Shown: positions 7,219 through 8,847 of the stretch, piece after piece
Numbering within the stretch: position 1 is the stretch's first letter
How the letters are laid out: every line of letters begins with the position of its first letter
NCBI GenBank assembly: GCA_021732805.1
Contig: JAKFUJ010000359.1
Span: 1 to 8,847, forward strand
Direction: 5' to 3'
DNA length: 8,847 nt
Source: Betaproteobacteria bacterium
Lineage (GTDB): Bacteria > Pseudomonadota > Gammaproteobacteria > Burkholderiales > SG8-41
Notes under the pieces: model-generated
What the model was told of the DNA's origin: nothing
The model's database searches: none
The model's input: only the letters and a program-made list of their open reading frames with translations
Translations under genes and position numbers: made by a program

Positions 7219-8412
7219 ATGTCGTCCAGCAGCAAAATGACCCCGCTTGAGCTGCGGGCGAGCATCGGATTGTCCGGCATCTTCGGACTGCGCCTGTTCG
7301 GCATGTTCGTGATTCTTCCAGTGTTTGCGATCTACGCCGAGGGTTTGCCCGGCGGCAGTGATTTGACCCTGGTCGGCATTGCCATCGGCGCCTATGGTCT
7401 GACTCAGGCTATCCTGCAAATCCCTTTTGGCTGGTGGTCGGACCGTATCGGCCGTAAACCCGTGGTTTACGCAGGCTTACTGATTTTCGCCATTGGCAGC
7501 CTGGTTGCAGCGCTGGCGCCGAACATTTACATAGTCATCCTCGGCCGTATCCTGCAGGGCGCCGGTGCGATCTCCGCGGCTGTCATCGCGATGACAGCCG
7601 ACCTGACCCGTGAAACACAGCGTGCCAAAGCCATGGCGATGATTGGTTCGACCATCGGCGGAACGTTTGCGTTGTCGTTGATTGTCAGTCCCTGGCTTGA
7701 TCGCATGGTCGGCGTTCCCGGCATTTTTGCCATTACCGGGGTTCTTGCTTTGGGCGGCATTCTGGTCATGTGGCGATTCATTCCGGATGCACCGGCGTTG
7801 CCGCCAGTGGCCGGGAGAGGGCTCAAGGATTTCTGGAATATTCTGACTGATCCGCAGCTGGCGCGGCTGAACTGGGGTGTTTTTGCGTTGCATGCGGTAC
7901 TGATGGCACTGTTCATCGCGGTGCCGTTCAGCCTGCGCGATGCCGGACTGGACGTCGCCGAACACTGGAAGATTTATCTGCCGGTGATGGTTGCGTCGTT
8001 TGTGCTGATGCTGCCGCCAATCATGCAGGCCGGCAAACCGGAATTGTTGCGCAGGTGGTTTATTGCGGCCGTTGCCCTGCTGCTGGCCGGTCATCTTGCG
8101 TTGCCCTGGCTCAACGGAAACCTCTGGTTGTTGTCGTTGTTTTTACTGTTGTTCTTTGTACCGTTCAATGTACTGGAGGCGATGCTGCCGACGTTGACGA
8201 CACGCCTGGCGCCGGCGCATGCCAAGGGTGCGGCGATCGGTCTTTACAGTTCCATCCAGTTTTTCGGCACGTTCGCCGGAGCCGTGGCCGGCGGTTTCCT
8301 CTACAAACACTGGGGCGGCGCCGGCGTGGTGGTCTTCGGCGCTGTGCTGCTGGCGATCTGGCTTATACTCGCAATCGGCATGCGCGTGCCGCCGGTGGCG
8401 GCAGCGAAGTAA
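7219..8412 (+). CDS. Major facilitator superfamily transporter, YajR-like, without C-terminal domain
   Basis: Inner-membrane secondary transporter of 397 residues with about twelve hydrophobic segments, roughly at 13-38, 50-70, 82-100, 105-125, 138-158, 168-187, 215-236, 252-270, 279-296, 301-320, 338-358 and 367-387. MFS motif A is intact between TM2 and TM3 ([10 protein letters not shown], 71-80), and motif-B-like [18 protein letters not shown] spans 108-125. Recalled E. coli YajR matches closely in order and wording (KMTP-x-E-RA start, GLTQA...[13 protein letters not shown], GRxLQGxGAI, AEHWK), but YajR's extra C-terminal soluble domain is absent; the protein ends ten residues after TM12. 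Substrate unknown; drug or proton-linked efflux is only a family-level guess. ATG 7219 fits the YajR N-terminus, though no Shine-Dalgarno precedes it (nor ATG 7237). It is divergent from uvrA, with ssb 89 bases downstream in the same direction. Confidence 0.9.
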   Translation: MSSSSKMTPLELRASIGLSGIFGLRLFGMFVILPVFAIYAEGLPGGSDLTLVGIAIGAYGLTQAILQIPFGWWSDRIGRKPVVYAGLLIFAIGSLVAALAPNIYIVILGRILQGAGAISAAVIAMTADLTRETQRAKAMAMIGSTIGGTFALSLIVSPWLDRMVGVPGIFAITGVLALGGILVMWRFIPDAPALPPVAGRGLKDFWNILTDPQLARLNWGVFALHAVLMALFIAVPFSLRDAGLDVAEHWKIYLPVMVASFVLMLPPIMQAGKPELLRRWFIAAVALLLAGHLALPWLNGNLWLLSLFLLLFFVPFNVLEAMLPTLTTRLAPAHAKGAAIGLYSSIQFFGTFAGAVAGGFLYKHWGGAGVVVFGAVLLAIWLILAIGMRVPPVAAAK

Positions 8413-8501
8413 ACGGCTTGCAGGCGCGGGCGTTAAGTAATGGCCCCGATGCGCAGGCGTGGCATTGACCGTTTGTTGAATATTCAAAAGGAAAAGCTGA
8501 C
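8413..8501 (+). promoter_or_regulatory. MFS-ssb intergenic region with ssb ribosome-binding site
   Basis: This 89-bp gap shows no clear intrinsic terminator, so ssb may be partly read through from the MFS gene. AAGGA (8488-8492), nine bases before the ssb ATG, is a good Shine-Dalgarno. TTGACC (8465-8470) resembles a -35 box but has no matching -10 at 16-18 bp. GAATATTC (8478-8485) is a short palindrome. No LexA-like operator is visible. Confidence 0.5.
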
Positions 8502-8847
8502 ATGGCTTCAGTGAACAAGGTGATTCTGATCGGCAATCTCGGCAAAGACCCGGAGACGCGTTACCTGCCGAGCGGCGAAGCGGTGACCAACATCACGCTT
8601 GCCACCACCGAGGCATGGAAAGACAAGAAAAGCGGTGACAAGCAGGAGCATACCGAATGGCACCGCATTTCCTTTTTCGGCCGGCTGGCCGAAGTTGCCG
8701 GCGAATATCTGAAAAAGGGTTCGCCATGCTATGTTGAAGGGCGCATCCGCACCCGCAAATGGCAGGACAAGGAAGGTCAGGATCGTTATACGACGGAGGT
8801 CGTTGCTGATCGCATGCAATTGCTGGGCAGCCGCGGCGGCGGTGGCG
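8502..8847 (+). CDS. ssb: Single-stranded DNA-binding protein (3'-truncated by window edge)
   Basis: SSB coats single-stranded DNA as a tetramer during replication, recombination and repair and recruits partners through its C-terminal tip. The visible 115 residues ([20 protein letters not shown]...) cover the complete OB-fold domain. Residues Trp39, Trp53, Phe59 and Trp87 correspond to the DNA-stacking aromatics of E. coli SSB, and [20 protein letters not shown] (51-70) and [18 protein letters not shown] (83-100) are diagnostic. Just after the fold the sequence is slightly shorter than E. coli ([11 protein letters not shown]) and enters the Gly-rich linker (RGGGG) where the window ends. The acidic tip is therefore not visible. 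The start ATG is backed by AAGGA nine bases upstream. Its location beside uvrA and a divergent MFS gene fits a replication/repair cluster. Confidence 0.97.
   Translation, partial: MASVNKVILIGNLGKDPETRYLPSGEAVTNITLATTEAWKDKKSGDKQEHTEWHRISFFGRLAEVAGEYLKKGSPCYVEGRIRTRKWQDKEGQDRYTTEVVADRMQLLGSRGGGG

Noticed and set aside
7120..7419. Open frame extending UvrA by 100 residues upstream of ATG 7119
   Set aside because: The extension lies antisense to the MFS gene and across the promoter region, has no UvrA homology and no sign of translation; ATG 7119 is preferred.
8411..8474. AAACGG...CCGTTT inverted pair as an MFS terminator
   Set aside because: The arms are only six bases, enclose a loop of about 50 bases and are not followed by a proper U-tract.

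Overview
The window is an ordinary, well-conserved stretch of a GC-rich betaproteobacterial chromosome. The protein sequences point to Betaproteobacteria: an RpoA/S11/S13 set of that type, a UvrA very close to betaproteobacterial and E. coli forms, and a uvrA / divergent MFS / ssb block of the kind I recall from this class. The zinc-cysteine form of S4 suggests a Nitrosomonadales-like or neighbouring lineage rather than the better-known Burkholderia/Neisseria types. That placement is inference from recall, not a search.

Region 1 (1-2850, plus strand) is the distal part of the ribosomal 'alpha' operon: rpsM (S13, missing its first residues off the left edge), rpsK (S11), rpsD (S4, GTG start), rpoA (RNA polymerase alpha) and rplQ (L17). 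Gaps are only 9-21 bases, and two Shine-Dalgarno sequences overlap the preceding stop codon. The operon ends at a strong intrinsic terminator at 2824-2849. A short AT-rich convergent spacer follows (2881-2930, 43 of 50 bases A/T).

Region 2 (2930-7119, minus strand) is a two-gene unit read towards the ribosomal operon. uvrA comes first, then a MOFRL-type glycerate 2-kinase gene whose ATG overlaps the uvrA TGA (ATGA), so the two are probably cotranscribed and translationally coupled. UvrA carries an Ala/Pro-rich N-terminal extension of about 34 residues.

Region 3 (7120-8847, plus strand) starts with a 99-bp divergent intergenic region holding overlapping promoter-like elements and three CGCCCA direct repeats. 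It continues with a 12-TM major facilitator transporter of the YajR type that lacks YajR's C-terminal domain, then ssb, cut off by the right edge after its OB fold.

Functionally the window joins translation/transcription core genes to two DNA-maintenance genes (uvrA, ssb) flanking a transporter, with a glycerate kinase attached to uvrA. I see no RNA genes, insertion sequences, CRISPR arrays, phage genes or defence genes, and no convincing undescribed system. The items worth a second look are small: the uvrA-kinase coupling, the UvrA N-terminal tail, the four-cysteine S4, and the two small intergenic regions.
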